From Syntrophaceae bacterium UBA6087 (GTDB taxonomy: Bacteria; Desulfobacterota; Desulfomonilia; UBA1062): a DNA stretch of 64,000 bases. Within the stretch, counting starts at the first letter, position 1, and each line of letters opens with the position of its first letter. Positions 23,138 to 32,113 of this stretch are shown piece by piece. The translations under genes were made by a program, and so were the position numbers. Location of the stretch: the NCBI GenBank assembly GCA_002448235.1, contig DIXF01000008.1, positions 124,001-188,000 of the forward strand. Direction: 5' to 3'. A model generated the notes under the pieces. It did no database searches, was not told where the DNA came from, and worked only from the letters and a program-made list of their open reading frames with translations.

Positions 23138-24097
23138 TCAGCCTACTTCCTTTATTTTAAAGCCCTTAGCGCTCAATGCCTTTTTATTGGCAAGCAACTC
23201 TCTGCCGGCAATCCTGTCGAGCACATAGATCAGCTCCCCGCCGTTAGCGGCGTATGTCTGCCCATAGGAAATCGGGATCTCCGGCGTCGGGTCGCCGAGC
23301 AACGACAACGTTACCGGCTCGATTTTGCGCTCACCGTTTGCCAGGAGGATGACGGTCTTTGCCTTGTAGACAAGCTCTGCCCCCATGGATATGGCATAGT
23401 TGGGAGAATCCTTCTTTGCGGCGAAGTGGCCGTCGGCCACCGCGTTCGTGACCGTATTGTCATCGAGTTTGACGAGCATGACGCTGCTTCCCTTGAAGGG
23501 GATGCCGGATTCATGGAAGGCCACGTGTCCTCTGCCGCCGACGCCGATGATCTGCAGGTCTATGCCGCCCATTTTCTTGATCTTTCCGGCGTAGCCGTCC
23601 AGAATCTCTTTTTTCACCCATTTCAGGTATTTGGACTTTGGGTTGTTGCCGATGCAGATCGACTTTCCCTTGTCTGTCCCTTTTGCTTCCCAGTCGTTCG
23701 GGTTGGCCTTCAATTCCGCTATGAGCTTCTTTTGTTCGACCAGCGAGCCATAGGGCACGTTGGTCTCGATGAACTTATTTTTCAGAAGGCTGAAGAATTC
23801 CTGAATCATGAAATACGCATAGCTCTCGGGATGCATGACGCGGTGCTGGACATTGTCGCCCGGCAGGCCGACATACTCGTCCAGGTTGAAGCTCCGGCAG
23901 GCCCTGGAATCGAATTCGCCCTTGTTGGCCGCCTTTGCGAGGTGCTTGTAGAGCCCTGTAGGAGAGTTGCCTGTTGCAAGCCCGAGAACTGCCTCTTTTT
24001 TTTGTTTCAATACCGCCTGTATCTTCTTTTTGGCGATATCTGCAGCGGCTTCGCTCAATGCTGCGAAATCCTCTGCAACGATGACCTGTATCCCCAT
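23138..24097 (-). CDS. Glucosamine-6-phosphate deaminase (NagB) homologue with an altered active site
   Basis: A 319-residue protein, about 50 residues longer than E. coli NagB. Family landmarks are clear: LGLATGNSPTGLY (phosphate loop), FNLDEYVGLP with the proton-transfer acid D73, and GVGGRGHVAFHE. In E. coli this last block reads GNDGHIAFNE with catalytic D141, H143 and E148. Here the aspartate is replaced by R189, while H191 and E196 remain. The ring-opening step may therefore be impaired or the reaction changed. The gene has AGGAGG nine bases before the ATG and lies 45 bases downstream of glmM, in an amino-sugar cassette. It could be a regulatory paralogue or an isomerase of a related sugar phosphate. 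Confidence 0.8.
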   Translation of the reverse strand: MGIQVIVAEDFAALSEAAADIAKKKIQAVLKQKKEAVLGLATGNSPTGLYKHLAKAANKGEFDSRACRSFNLDEYVGLPGDNVQHRVMHPESYAYFMIQEFFSLLKNKFIETNVPYGSLVEQKKLIAELKANPNDWEAKGTDKGKSICIGNNPKSKYLKWVKKEILDGYAGKIKKMGGIDLQIIGVGGRGHVAFHESGIPFKGSSVMLVKLDDNTVTNAVADGHFAAKKDSPNYAISMGAELVYKAKTVILLANGERKIEPVTLSLLGDPTPEIPISYGQTYAANGGELIYVLDRIAGRELLANKKALSAKGFKIKEVG

Positions 24098-24142
24098 GTT
24101 TTAAAGCCTCCTCTCTTTATAAGTGTTGTAGTATGATCTTAA

Positions 24143-25507
24143 TCACACTGCCTCACTCATTCCAAGCACCTTTTCCACAAGCTCTGCCAGTTGTGTGCAA
24201 TAATTCTCCGTGACGGCAGCCGTCGGTCCTTCGACCATAACCCGGCACATATTCTGCGTCCCGGAATAGCGGATCAGGACGCGCCCTTCGTCGCCGAGCT
24301 CTTTCTCCGCCTGGGTGATTGCATCTTTGAGCTCCGGGACCGTGTTTATGTCCGGCTTGCTCTTCACGTTCACATTGATCAGCTTCTGAGGGAAGACGTC
24401 CATCATCCTTGCGAGCTCGGACAGCGGCTTGCCTGCCTTTGCCATTGCTGCAACGAGCTGCATGGCAGTCAGGATGCCGTCGCCCGTGGTGTGGTGGTTG
24501 AGGAAGATCATGTGACCCGACTCTTCACCGCCTATGATGCCGCCCATACCGAGCATATCCTCGAGAACGTAGCGGTCCCCGACCTTTGAGGCGTGATGCT
24601 TGAAGCCGTACTTTTTGCACGCCACCCTCAGGCCGAGATTGCTCATTACCGTGCTCACCAGGAGGTCGTTCTTCAGCTTTCCCTCTTCTTTGAGCATCTT
24701 GGCGCAGATGAGGAGGATCTGGTCTCCGGTAATCTCATTCCCTTTTTCATCGACCGCGATGAGCCGGTCGCCGTCCCCGTCAAAGGCGAGACCTATGGCC
24801 GCACCGTTTTCAAGAACCTTCTTCTTCAGGTCACCGGTATGCTGGGAGCCGCACTTGTCATTGATGTTCAATCCGTTGGGAGTATGGTGAATGACGTCCA
24901 CATCGGCGCCGAACTCGGTGAACGCCTCCGGCGCGACCCTGTACGTTGCACCGTTGGCCGTGTCCAGGACCATCTTCATCCCTTCCATAGACAGATCGCG
25001 GGGGAAGGTGTTTTTCAGGAAAACGACGTAGCGCCCGTTCACATCCTCCATGCGATAGGCCTGTCCCATATCTTTCGACGGGGGCAGGTAATCGGACAGC
25101 TTGCCTCCCAGCATGAGGTCTTCGATGGTATTTTCCTGTTCGTCCGAAAGCTTGAACCCATTGCCGCTGAAGATCTTGATCCCGTTATCTTCAAAGGGGT
25201 TGTGGGAAGCGGATATGACGATGCCCGCATCGGCCCGCATGCTGTTCGCAATAAAGGCGATGCCCGGTGTGGGGAGCACGCCGACCAGGTAGGGATTCCC
25301 CCCCATGGACGTTATGCCTGCTTCAAGCGAGCTTTCGAGCATGTAGCCCGAAATGCGCGTGTCTTTACCGATGATGATCTTTGTGCGGTGGTGTTCTTTT
25401 CTCAGAAGGTAAGTCACTGCCTGGCCGACCTTGAAAGCGATATCCGCAGTCATGGGGTAGCGATTTGCCTCACCGCGTATCCCGTCCGTACCGAAAAGTT
25501 TACCCAT
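24143..25507 (-). CDS. glmM: Phosphoglucosamine mutase
   Basis: A 454-residue enzyme of normal length converting glucosamine-6-phosphate to glucosamine-1-phosphate for peptidoglycan and LPS precursors. It opens with the family signature LFGTDGIRGEAN. The phosphorylated serine is in VISASHNPFEDNGIK, the metal-binding loop is AFDGDGDR, and the sugar-binding loop is GGEESGHM. The phosphate-contact segment near the C-terminus is RYSGTQNMCRVMVEG. AAAGGAGGATTCG precedes the ATG. It sits between the beta-helix gene (31-base gap) and the NagB homologue. Confidence 0.95.
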   Translation of the reverse strand: MGKLFGTDGIRGEANRYPMTADIAFKVGQAVTYLLRKEHHRTKIIIGKDTRISGYMLESSLEAGITSMGGNPYLVGVLPTPGIAFIANSMRADAGIVISASHNPFEDNGIKIFSGNGFKLSDEQENTIEDLMLGGKLSDYLPPSKDMGQAYRMEDVNGRYVVFLKNTFPRDLSMEGMKMVLDTANGATYRVAPEAFTEFGADVDVIHHTPNGLNINDKCGSQHTGDLKKKVLENGAAIGLAFDGDGDRLIAVDEKGNEITGDQILLICAKMLKEEGKLKNDLLVSTVMSNLGLRVACKKYGFKHHASKVGDRYVLEDMLGMGGIIGGEESGHMIFLNHHTTGDGILTAMQLVAAMAKAGKPLSELARMMDVFPQKLINVNVKSKPDINTVPELKDAITQAEKELGDEGRVLIRYSGTQNMCRVMVEGPTAAVTENYCTQLAELVEKVLGMSEAV

Positions 25508-25538
25508 CGAATCCTCCTTTTATAGTAGGGTTTACGTT

Positions 25539-26792
25539 TTATTGTTTCTGGAACAGCTTCAGGCCTGGCATATCGGTCGAGACCGCCTTGCAGTAACCGG
25601 CCACAACGCTTTCCAGCCATTTTGTACCTTGGGAAGAGACATCTGCGGGCAGTCCCTGTATGGTTTCTACATAACTGCCGGGGCCTCCCTGCACAGCCTT
25701 GTCCAATCCGGCGAGGAACTCCGCCCTCAACATCCTTGTCTGCGAACTCGGAGCTGCATCTCCTTCGAATATTCCCTGGACCTTATGAATATTGTTTCCT
25801 ATCTCGTTCCTCAAGCGCACTGCTTCTTCCGATTGGGAAGGGACTGAAGTTTTGGCCCTCTTGGCCATCGCCTCCAGCCTTTTCAGCCGTTCTTTCCTTG
25901 CCAGTGAGACTTTGTCGAGGAGCCCCGCATAGACGAGCGGGCCGAGTTCCCTGCCGTCGAGGAAGGGCTTCCGCACGTGAATGTACCACTCCTGCAAAGC
26001 GTAAAGGTTTGCGAGATAAACGATATTGCTTTCCACAATACGGAGCAGGTTCGGATACAGAGCGGGCATATAATCCTTGATGCACCCGGGTTTTGTCTCG
26101 ACCGCGATGAGCTTGTTGTCCCCGGTGCAGTCTTCCCTCAGTATCGAGCCTGCAGCAACGACGTTTCCGAAGCCCATGCGCAGCGGCCCCACGATTCCCC
26201 CTTGCCCTCCCAGGAATATGGCAGGCTGGTTCAGCATGACGCCCCTGGGCACGTCGCCGAAAAGGGAGGGGGTCGTCTTGTCCCCGTCAGGGGTGAAATT
26301 GAAGTGAATGTAAGAGCTTCCCACCTCGCTGTGATCCTTCCGGCTGGTCCCCCCGGACATGAGGCAGTCGCAGAAGTTGATGAGGCTGCCAAGGGTGACG
26401 AAGGGAAAGAGGATGGTCTGTTTGAGGCCGACGCAATGGGCCCCGCCCGCTTCCTCTTCCAGGATGGATCCTTCACGGACGTGGGCGCCCAAACCCAGGT
26501 TCGACTTGTCCAAGAATACGGATTTGCTGAAATAGCCACCCTTGAGCTCCACGTCCTGGCCGATCTGGCAGTTCTCGATCGTGACAGGCCCTTCACGGCC
26601 TATCTGTGCCCCTGACGATATGACCGTATCCTTGCCGTATATCCTGCACCCGGGAAAGATCTTGACCTTACTTGCGGAAATCCGGTCGACGTCGACCTCG
26701 TTGCCGATATCGAGCGTCAGGGGGTTTGGGATGTCGACCCCCTTTTCGATCATCTGCACGATTTTCTCGTGGCATTGCGGCTTCAAGTCCAT
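25539..26792 (-). CDS. Left-handed beta-helix protein, GlmU acyltransferase-like, no nucleotidyltransferase domain
   Basis: A 417-residue protein. Residues about 35-250 are made of hexapeptide-like coils (IFPGCRIYGKDTVISSGAQI, IGREGPVTIENCQIG), as in the C-terminal half of GlmU and other sugar-nucleotide acetyltransferases. The N-terminal pyrophosphorylase domain of GlmU, with its GxGTRM loop, is absent. The last 160 residues are helical and unassigned. Position directly upstream of glmM and next to a GlmS-like gene suggests a role in UDP-GlcNAc supply, but whether it acetylates, transfers a nucleotide or only scaffolds cannot be told from sequence. GAGGAGGATTAG precedes the ATG. Confidence 0.7.
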   Translation of the reverse strand: MDLKPQCHEKIVQMIEKGVDIPNPLTLDIGNEVDVDRISASKVKIFPGCRIYGKDTVISSGAQIGREGPVTIENCQIGQDVELKGGYFSKSVFLDKSNLGLGAHVREGSILEEEAGGAHCVGLKQTILFPFVTLGSLINFCDCLMSGGTSRKDHSEVGSSYIHFNFTPDGDKTTPSLFGDVPRGVMLNQPAIFLGGQGGIVGPLRMGFGNVVAAGSILREDCTGDNKLIAVETKPGCIKDYMPALYPNLLRIVESNIVYLANLYALQEWYIHVRKPFLDGRELGPLVYAGLLDKVSLARKERLKRLEAMAKRAKTSVPSQSEEAVRLRNEIGNNIHKVQGIFEGDAAPSSQTRMLRAEFLAGLDKAVQGGPGSYVETIQGLPADVSSQGTKWLESVVAGYCKAVSTDMPGLKLFQKQ

Positions 26793-26878
26793 CTAATCCT
26801 CCTCACACCGTGGTATAGAAACCGAAAAAAGTGAATGAAAAAAGCAGCGAGCCGAAACTGCGTTCACATCCTTCCGTT

Positions 26879-29800
26879 TCATGAGCTTCTGAATCTTTCG
26901 AATATCATGTTTTTGATAACTTCGACATCCTCTCCCAGAAGCACCCTGAAAGACAGATCCTCAAGGTACTCGTCGCTCCAGGCGACATTGTACTCGTCGA
27001 TGAGGTTCTTGATATCGCTGTACTTCTCTCCCAGGAGCTCTTTCTTCTGTTCGATGTCCATTGCCTCGTTGTATTCTACGTGGAGCAGAAGAAGGTGTTC
27101 CACAACTTTAAGACTGTTGAGAAGCGGGATGACGATAATGGAGGCATGGTCCGATTTCCCCTCCCCGGCATAGACATCCCCGGTACGGACGATGGTCCTT
27201 TTGGAGCCCATGAGGGGGCCGGTGGCGGTAAATCTCGAGGGCATGCCTTCGGCGACACCTTTCTTCTTCAAGACTGTTATGGTGGATGAATCATTCGGCT
27301 TACCCTGACCATCGAGACCCCGGATAACGTAAAGGGTGTAGCCGTTGATCTTCGTTACGGCCTCCTGAAGGCGTTTTAAGGTGAGGCCGCCTCTTGCGGG
27401 GATTTTCTCGATGGTGAACGAGAGTTCTTCGAGCGCATCGAAGATGATGCCCCGGGGAGGCTCGATACGTCTGCTCGTGCCTACGGTCACGGTCTTTGCC
27501 TGGTGCCGGATCGCATCTACGGGCCGGGAGAGCTCTTCGATGGCCTTGCCGATGGTTATGTCGAGCTTGTCGATGGGTGAAGAAGTCGGCTTGAGCTCAT
27601 CGTACTCGGTCCAGAAATCTTCCAGGGGCAGCTTGCCGGTAGCATATTTCAGGAGAAGGGCGATATCGGTGGCGGTCTCGACGTTCATCGTGGAAAGGAC
27701 CCCGGACCTTCTCCAGGAATGGAACACGGAGGAGAAGTCCTCTACCGCACGGTGCAGGGCCTGGTCTTCGAAAGTCTCGTACAGGGAAAGCCCGTTTTTT
27801 TCCTGATTCCGGGTGATTTCTGCGAGGTTCGATCTGAAGGCCTTGAATGCGCCGGCCTGTGAATCGAGGCTGCACGCCGCATAGTAGCCCCAGATGTGGC
27901 CTACGAGGGTATTGAGGATTACGGAAAGCGGAAACGAGGATCTGGGAACAGGGATCACGGAATCGGCGATCTTGCCGAAGCGGCGTTCTCCTTCATCCGC
28001 GATGACCACCACGCTCGATGCGTGTGCATGGAATATAGCCACGTCCTTGATGATATCCTGGAGCACCATCTCCGGGCTGCCGGCTGAGCAGACAAGAATG
28101 AGGGGCTCCGAAGACAGGTCGATATGCTTCTTGTCCTCGATGATATCCGAGGAGATGGTCTTGTAGCAGAGCTCGCTGAGCTTGATCCGTATCTCGTCAG
28201 AGGCGACCTTGTTGGCGCCGCTTCCCACGACCGCCCAGTATTTCTTTTTTCTCACCAGGTCCCACGCGGACTTTCTGATGGTTTCCCTGTCGGCAATGAC
28301 CTTCTGCATCATCTTCGAAGCCTTCTCGAGATTTTTAATCTCCTCGGAAATCCTTTCTTTCGGGAGTGCTTCTAAGAGCTGGGCAACAAAGAGCGCGAGG
28401 ATGTAGCCCGCGGTGATCTGGGAATAGAATGCCTTGGTGGATGCCACCGACATCTCGATGTCCCGGCCGTCGCTCGTATAGAAGACCCCGTCCACCTTTG
28501 TCGTGATGTCGGACTGCCTTCTGTTCACGATGGCGATGAGATGGGCGCCCCTCTTTTTCGCCATGGCCACGGCCCTGTTGGTATCGGTGGTGGTGCCCGA
28601 CTGGGTGATGGCGATGACAAGAGAGCCGGACATGTCGTCGTCGAGGCAGAACCCGCTCAGATCGGATGCCTTCTTCGCATGTATCGAGATGCCTGTGCGT
28701 TTCAGGTAGAGCGAGAGGGCTTCTGCGATTGCTGCGCCCGCGATGGCCGCCGTCCCCTGCCCCACGACATAGATGGTCCTGATATGGCCCGAGGCGAGCG
28801 CATCTCTGGTCTTTTGCGGCACGACCCCCTCGTCGAGGTTGAAGGTGACGCCCCGGCCTTCTCTGACAAGGTATTTCCCCCGCATGGTCTTTCTTATGGA
28901 CTCGGGGGCATCGAGTATTTCTTTGAGGAGATAGTGGGTGTACTTACCCCGGTCTATATCGCGGGTGGTTATCTCGGCGCTCTGCACGTCATGCTGTCCG
29001 AGTTCGAGGGGATAGCCGTCATAGTACATGGCCTCGATGCCTTCCAGACCCGTTCCATTGCTGCTGTGCAGGATGAATATCTGTCCCCTGCTTCGTTCGT
29101 CTCCCGAGACCCGCTCGCTTTCTCCATCCATCTTGATGAAGAAGGGCGTCTCTTCCACCAGGCCGTAGATCTCGGAAGAGATCAGGTACTGCTTCTCGCA
29201 GAGACCTACATAGATCGACTGGCCGCTGCCTTTCTGGCCCAGAAAGATCTTGCCGGGTTCGAGGTTGCTCTGCACGGCAATGGCATGGGAGCCATGAAAA
29301 TCGTTCAGTGCCCTCCTGAACGCTTCTTTGAGGTCGTGGCCGTCAAAGAGATACCGCTCTATCTGCAACGGGATGATCTTGGTGTCCGTGGTCACCCGCG
29401 AATCGATGGCGGCATGCCGCGAAAGGAGCGAATCCTTCAGGGCCGGATAATTATCGATGTCGCCGTTCAGGACAGCGCTGATAGTCCAGTTGCCCGTGCC
29501 GTAGAACGGATATTTCTTCAAGGAAGAGGTGTAATCACACGGGTCTTCCATGGAACCTGCGGCAGCGAAATTATTCACCGGGTGGCAGTTGGCCTCATTG
29601 ATGGCCCCGACAGAGGCCCATCTCGTATGGGCGAGATACATCTGGTTGTCAGGGGCATGCTCGAGCACGAGGCGGATGAGGGGATCTTCCTGTATGGATT
29701 TTCTCAGGCACCTCGTGTTGTCTCCGAGATCGCCCGCGATCTGGGCCGTCTTGTACGTGAAGATCAGGGAATCGGGGGAGAGGCTGATGGACCTGTCCCA

Positions 29801-30589
29801 GAGGTCGCCCGGAGTGCAGCGCTGCATGAAATCTTCATAGAGGCCTGCTCCCTTGATCTTGTCGATGAGCTTCTTGATCGCTCTCGTATTTGCGAACTGG
29901 AATGCCGTCTGGATGCCGCAGGAGTCCCTTCCCCTCACCTCAAGGCGGTCCAGCGCATTTAAGGTGAAGTTGATCCGCTGATACTTCTCGAACGCATCAA
30001 CCGAGGAAAGGGCTTCATTCCCTGAGAGAAGGGGGATCTTCTCCTGGTTCCTGAAGACATCCTCCTTCAATCCCCAGGAGATGTCCTTGAGGTGGATGAG
30101 GCATTTCGTCAGGATCTCCAGGTCCCGAGAAGAGAAAGACGTGGCATTCTCCTCCAGCAGACTCTCCTCGGCATCGATGAACTCGCTCAGGTCTGTGCAG
30201 AGCTTCCCGAGCCGGTCTAAAGATTTCAGGTGAAAGAGCTTCCACTGGTTTTCCGGGCTCTGCTTCAGTCCGTAGAGATCCCTATCAAATGCGGCGAGCA
30301 CCGCCGGGTTGAGATAATCCTTTGGCTCAAAGGATCCTGAAAGGATCTTATCGAGCGATTTTTCCCGAACCTGTCCGAAGTGATCGGAGAACTTTTCCAG
30401 GTTGTGATCGGCATGGGGTACGTCTTTGCTTTTGATAACCAGGACACCTGCAAGACCGCAACAGAGTACGTCGGGCATGTGCGGAAAGAGTATAATACTC
30501 CTGCCGGGCAGGAGCTCGGGGTTGCGCCCGATATAAAAACACCATTTCCCTGCATTCTGCATAAGGGTACTGATCAAGCTTTTTATCAT
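26879..30589 (-). CDS. Giant GlmS-like protein: class II glutamine amidotransferase, two SIS domains and an extra C-terminal region
   Basis: A 1236-residue protein, twice the size of GlmS (about 610). The amidotransferase signatures are present but spread out: CCGLAGVL at 43-50, LEVRGRDSCGI at about 216-225, and HTRWASVGAINEANCHP at 321-337. About 165 extra residues lie between the first two. The nucleophilic Cys should be residue 1 of the mature enzyme, yet here it is C43 or C44. Two SIS domains follow: TQSGTTTDT and VASTKAF mark the first, and GSGANKVASDEIRIKLSEL the second. The last 300 residues match no domain I know. The ATG at 30589 has only a weak ribosome site, and M38 (30478) has none. 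It likely makes glucosamine-6-phosphate or a related amino sugar, judging by its glmM and nagB-like neighbours. Confidence 0.75.
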   Translation of the reverse strand: MIKSLISTLMQNAGKWCFYIGRNPELLPGRSIILFPHMPDVLCCGLAGVLVIKSKDVPHADHNLEKFSDHFGQVREKSLDKILSGSFEPKDYLNPAVLAAFDRDLYGLKQSPENQWKLFHLKSLDRLGKLCTDLSEFIDAEESLLEENATSFSSRDLEILTKCLIHLKDISWGLKEDVFRNQEKIPLLSGNEALSSVDAFEKYQRINFTLNALDRLEVRGRDSCGIQTAFQFANTRAIKKLIDKIKGAGLYEDFMQRCTPGDLWDRSISLSPDSLIFTYKTAQIAGDLGDNTRCLRKSIQEDPLIRLVLEHAPDNQMYLAHTRWASVGAINEANCHPVNNFAAAGSMEDPCDYTSSLKKYPFYGTGNWTISAVLNGDIDNYPALKDSLLSRHAAIDSRVTTDTKIIPLQIERYLFDGHDLKEAFRRALNDFHGSHAIAVQSNLEPGKIFLGQKGSGQSIYVGLCEKQYLISSEIYGLVEETPFFIKMDGESERVSGDERSRGQIFILHSSNGTGLEGIEAMYYDGYPLELGQHDVQSAEITTRDIDRGKYTHYLLKEILDAPESIRKTMRGKYLVREGRGVTFNLDEGVVPQKTRDALASGHIRTIYVVGQGTAAIAGAAIAEALSLYLKRTGISIHAKKASDLSGFCLDDDMSGSLVIAITQSGTTTDTNRAVAMAKKRGAHLIAIVNRRQSDITTKVDGVFYTSDGRDIEMSVASTKAFYSQITAGYILALFVAQLLEALPKERISEEIKNLEKASKMMQKVIADRETIRKSAWDLVRKKKYWAVVGSGANKVASDEIRIKLSELCYKTISSDIIEDKKHIDLSSEPLILVCSAGSPEMVLQDIIKDVAIFHAHASSVVVIADEGERRFGKIADSVIPVPRSSFPLSVILNTLVGHIWGYYAACSLDSQAGAFKAFRSNLAEITRNQEKNGLSLYETFEDQALHRAVEDFSSVFHSWRRSGVLSTMNVETATDIALLLKYATGKLPLEDFWTEYDELKPTSSPIDKLDITIGKAIEELSRPVDAIRHQAKTVTVGTSRRIEPPRGIIFDALEELSFTIEKIPARGGLTLKRLQEAVTKINGYTLYVIRGLDGQGKPNDSSTITVLKKKGVAEGMPSRFTATGPLMGSKRTIVRTGDVYAGEGKSDHASIIVIPLLNSLKVVEHLLLLHVEYNEAMDIEQKKELLGEKYSDIKNLIDEYNVAWSDEYLEDLSFRVLLGEDVEVIKNMIFERFRSS

Positions 30590-30603
30590 ATTATATCTCT
30601 ATG
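30472..30603. repeat. Direct repeat copy 1 (5' end of the giant GlmS-like gene)
   Basis: A 132-base segment covering the first 40 codons of the GlmS-like gene and its ribosome site. It matches copy 2 (30681-30815) at about 70% by eye, with exact blocks such as CTGCCGGGCAG and TTCCCTGCATTC. See the finding on tandem duplication. Confidence 0.75.
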
Positions 30604-30680
30604 TGGGGACGGCCTTCAGTTTCCGTGTCCCATGATAGTATGTTTTATCGCCATCTTGCAATAGAAAATCAAGAGGATAT

Positions 30681-30815
30681 CGGGTATGAGCGGAAATGAT
30701 GTAGTCATTCTGCCGGGCAGCAGATGAGGGTAATGCCCGATGCGGTATCTCCAATTCCCTGCATTCCGAACTAGGGTACTGGTCACGGTTTTCATCATGT
30801 TCAAAAGCCTCTATG
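30681..30815. repeat. Direct repeat copy 2 (end of carA and the gap after it)
   Basis: A diverged copy of 30472-30603. On the minus strand it begins in the last codons of carA and encodes a short open frame (about 30616-30798). The peptide resembles the first 40 residues of the GlmS-like protein (LLPGR, NAG-W) and then ends without the CGLAG motif. It is probably a decayed duplicate rather than a functional gene. Confidence 0.75.
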
Positions 30816-31937
30816 GCGCTTCATTTCTTCCCTGAACTCATCAAAGAGGTAATGCGAATCATGGGGCCCGGGAGATGCCTCGGGATGGTACTGGACGCTG
30901 AAGGCCTTCATGGAATGATACCTGATGCCCTCCAGGGTGTTGTCGTTGATGTTTACATGAGTTACCTCTGCATCGGGAGGCAGGGTACCGCTGACCACGA
31001 CAAACCCGTGATTCTGAGAAGTGATCTCGATTTTATTGTTCTTGAGATTCTTGACCGGCTGGTTGGCCCCGTGATGGCCGAACTTGAGTTTTTCGGTCTT
31101 GGCCCCCATGGCCTGGCCGAGGATCTGGTGGCCCAGGCATATGCCGAATATGGGGATTTTCCCAAGCAAACCCTGTACTGTCCTGATCTCGCCGTGTAAC
31201 GGCTCCGGGTCACCGGGACCGTTGGACAGGAGCACCCCGTCGGGATCCAGGGAAAGTATCTCTGCTGTTCCGGTCCCGCAGGGCATGACTACTACCTGGC
31301 AACCCGACCGGTCCAGGCTTCTCAATATGTTATATTTTACCCCGCAGTCGAGCACCACGACCCGCAAGCTTCCGTTTTTCGAAGGGAGCCGGTCGGCCGG
31401 AATGGCCGAACCATCCTTCCAGAGGTAAGTCTTTGTGCCGCTCACCTGCGATACGATATCGCGCCCGACGAGCCCGGGATATTGACGGAGCTTTTCCCGC
31501 AGCTCGTGGATCCTGTCCGCCCCTGACGATACGATGCCGCACATGGAGCCGTTGGAACGGAGCCTCCTCGTCAGAGCCCTGGTGTCGATGCCTTCCACGC
31601 CGATCTTGCCGTGCTCTTCGAGGTATTCTTTCAACGTCTTTTTCGATCTGAAGTTGCTGGGGGCAGACTGATATTCTTTGACGATGAATCCTTCCAGATG
31701 GATCTTCCCGGATTCCACGTCTTCTTCATTGATCCCGTAGTTCCCGATGAGCGGGTAGGTCATGACCAGGATCTGCTCTTTATACGAGGGATCGGTGAGC
31801 ACTTCCTGATAGCCGGTCATGGCGGTGTTGAAAACTACTTCTCCAAGGGCGTCGTCCCGCCCGGCAAAGAGACGGCCTTTGAAGACCGAACCGTCTTCCA
31901 GTACAACGACAGCTGCTTTTTTATTCCGTAATGCCAA
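30801..31937 (-). CDS. carA: Carbamoyl-phosphate synthase small subunit
   Basis: A 378-residue glutaminase subunit that feeds ammonia to CarB. The start is placed at TTG 31937 because AGGAGG lies five bases upstream; an in-frame ATG at 31958 would put that site inside the gene. Residues 8-150 are the CarA N-terminal domain (GEVVFNTAMTGYQEVLTDPS). The class I amidotransferase follows with the nucleophile in FGICLGHQILG and the His/Glu pair in QYHPEASPGP. It is downstream of the glutamate synthase genes with a 176-base gap and is separated from carB by four amino-sugar genes. Confidence 0.95.
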   Translation of the reverse strand: MALRNKKAAVVVLEDGSVFKGRLFAGRDDALGEVVFNTAMTGYQEVLTDPSYKEQILVMTYPLIGNYGINEEDVESGKIHLEGFIVKEYQSAPSNFRSKKTLKEYLEEHGKIGVEGIDTRALTRRLRSNGSMCGIVSSGADRIHELREKLRQYPGLVGRDIVSQVSGTKTYLWKDGSAIPADRLPSKNGSLRVVVLDCGVKYNILRSLDRSGCQVVVMPCGTGTAEILSLDPDGVLLSNGPGDPEPLHGEIRTVQGLLGKIPIFGICLGHQILGQAMGAKTEKLKFGHHGANQPVKNLKNNKIEITSQNHGFVVVSGTLPPDAEVTHVNINDNTLEGIRYHSMKAFSVQYHPEASPGPHDSHYLFDEFREEMKRHRGF

Positions 31938-32113
31938 TGAACCCTCCTGTCCGTTCACGAGTTATCCAGCGGACTTTATACCCTGTTCTCAGTGAACGAG
32001 AACCCGGGGGCGGAAAAATTTATCCTTCTTTACAGGAGCAGAAGGTAGTTATCAATCTCATATTTCTATTATGCGCTGCAGTTTTTGCATGTGAACGGCA
32101 GAGCCGCCTTTGC

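Noticed and set aside
28541..29962. 473-codon plus-strand open frame
   Set aside because: It lies entirely opposite the GlmS-like gene and gives a low-complexity Arg/Gly/Val pattern typical of an antisense shadow.
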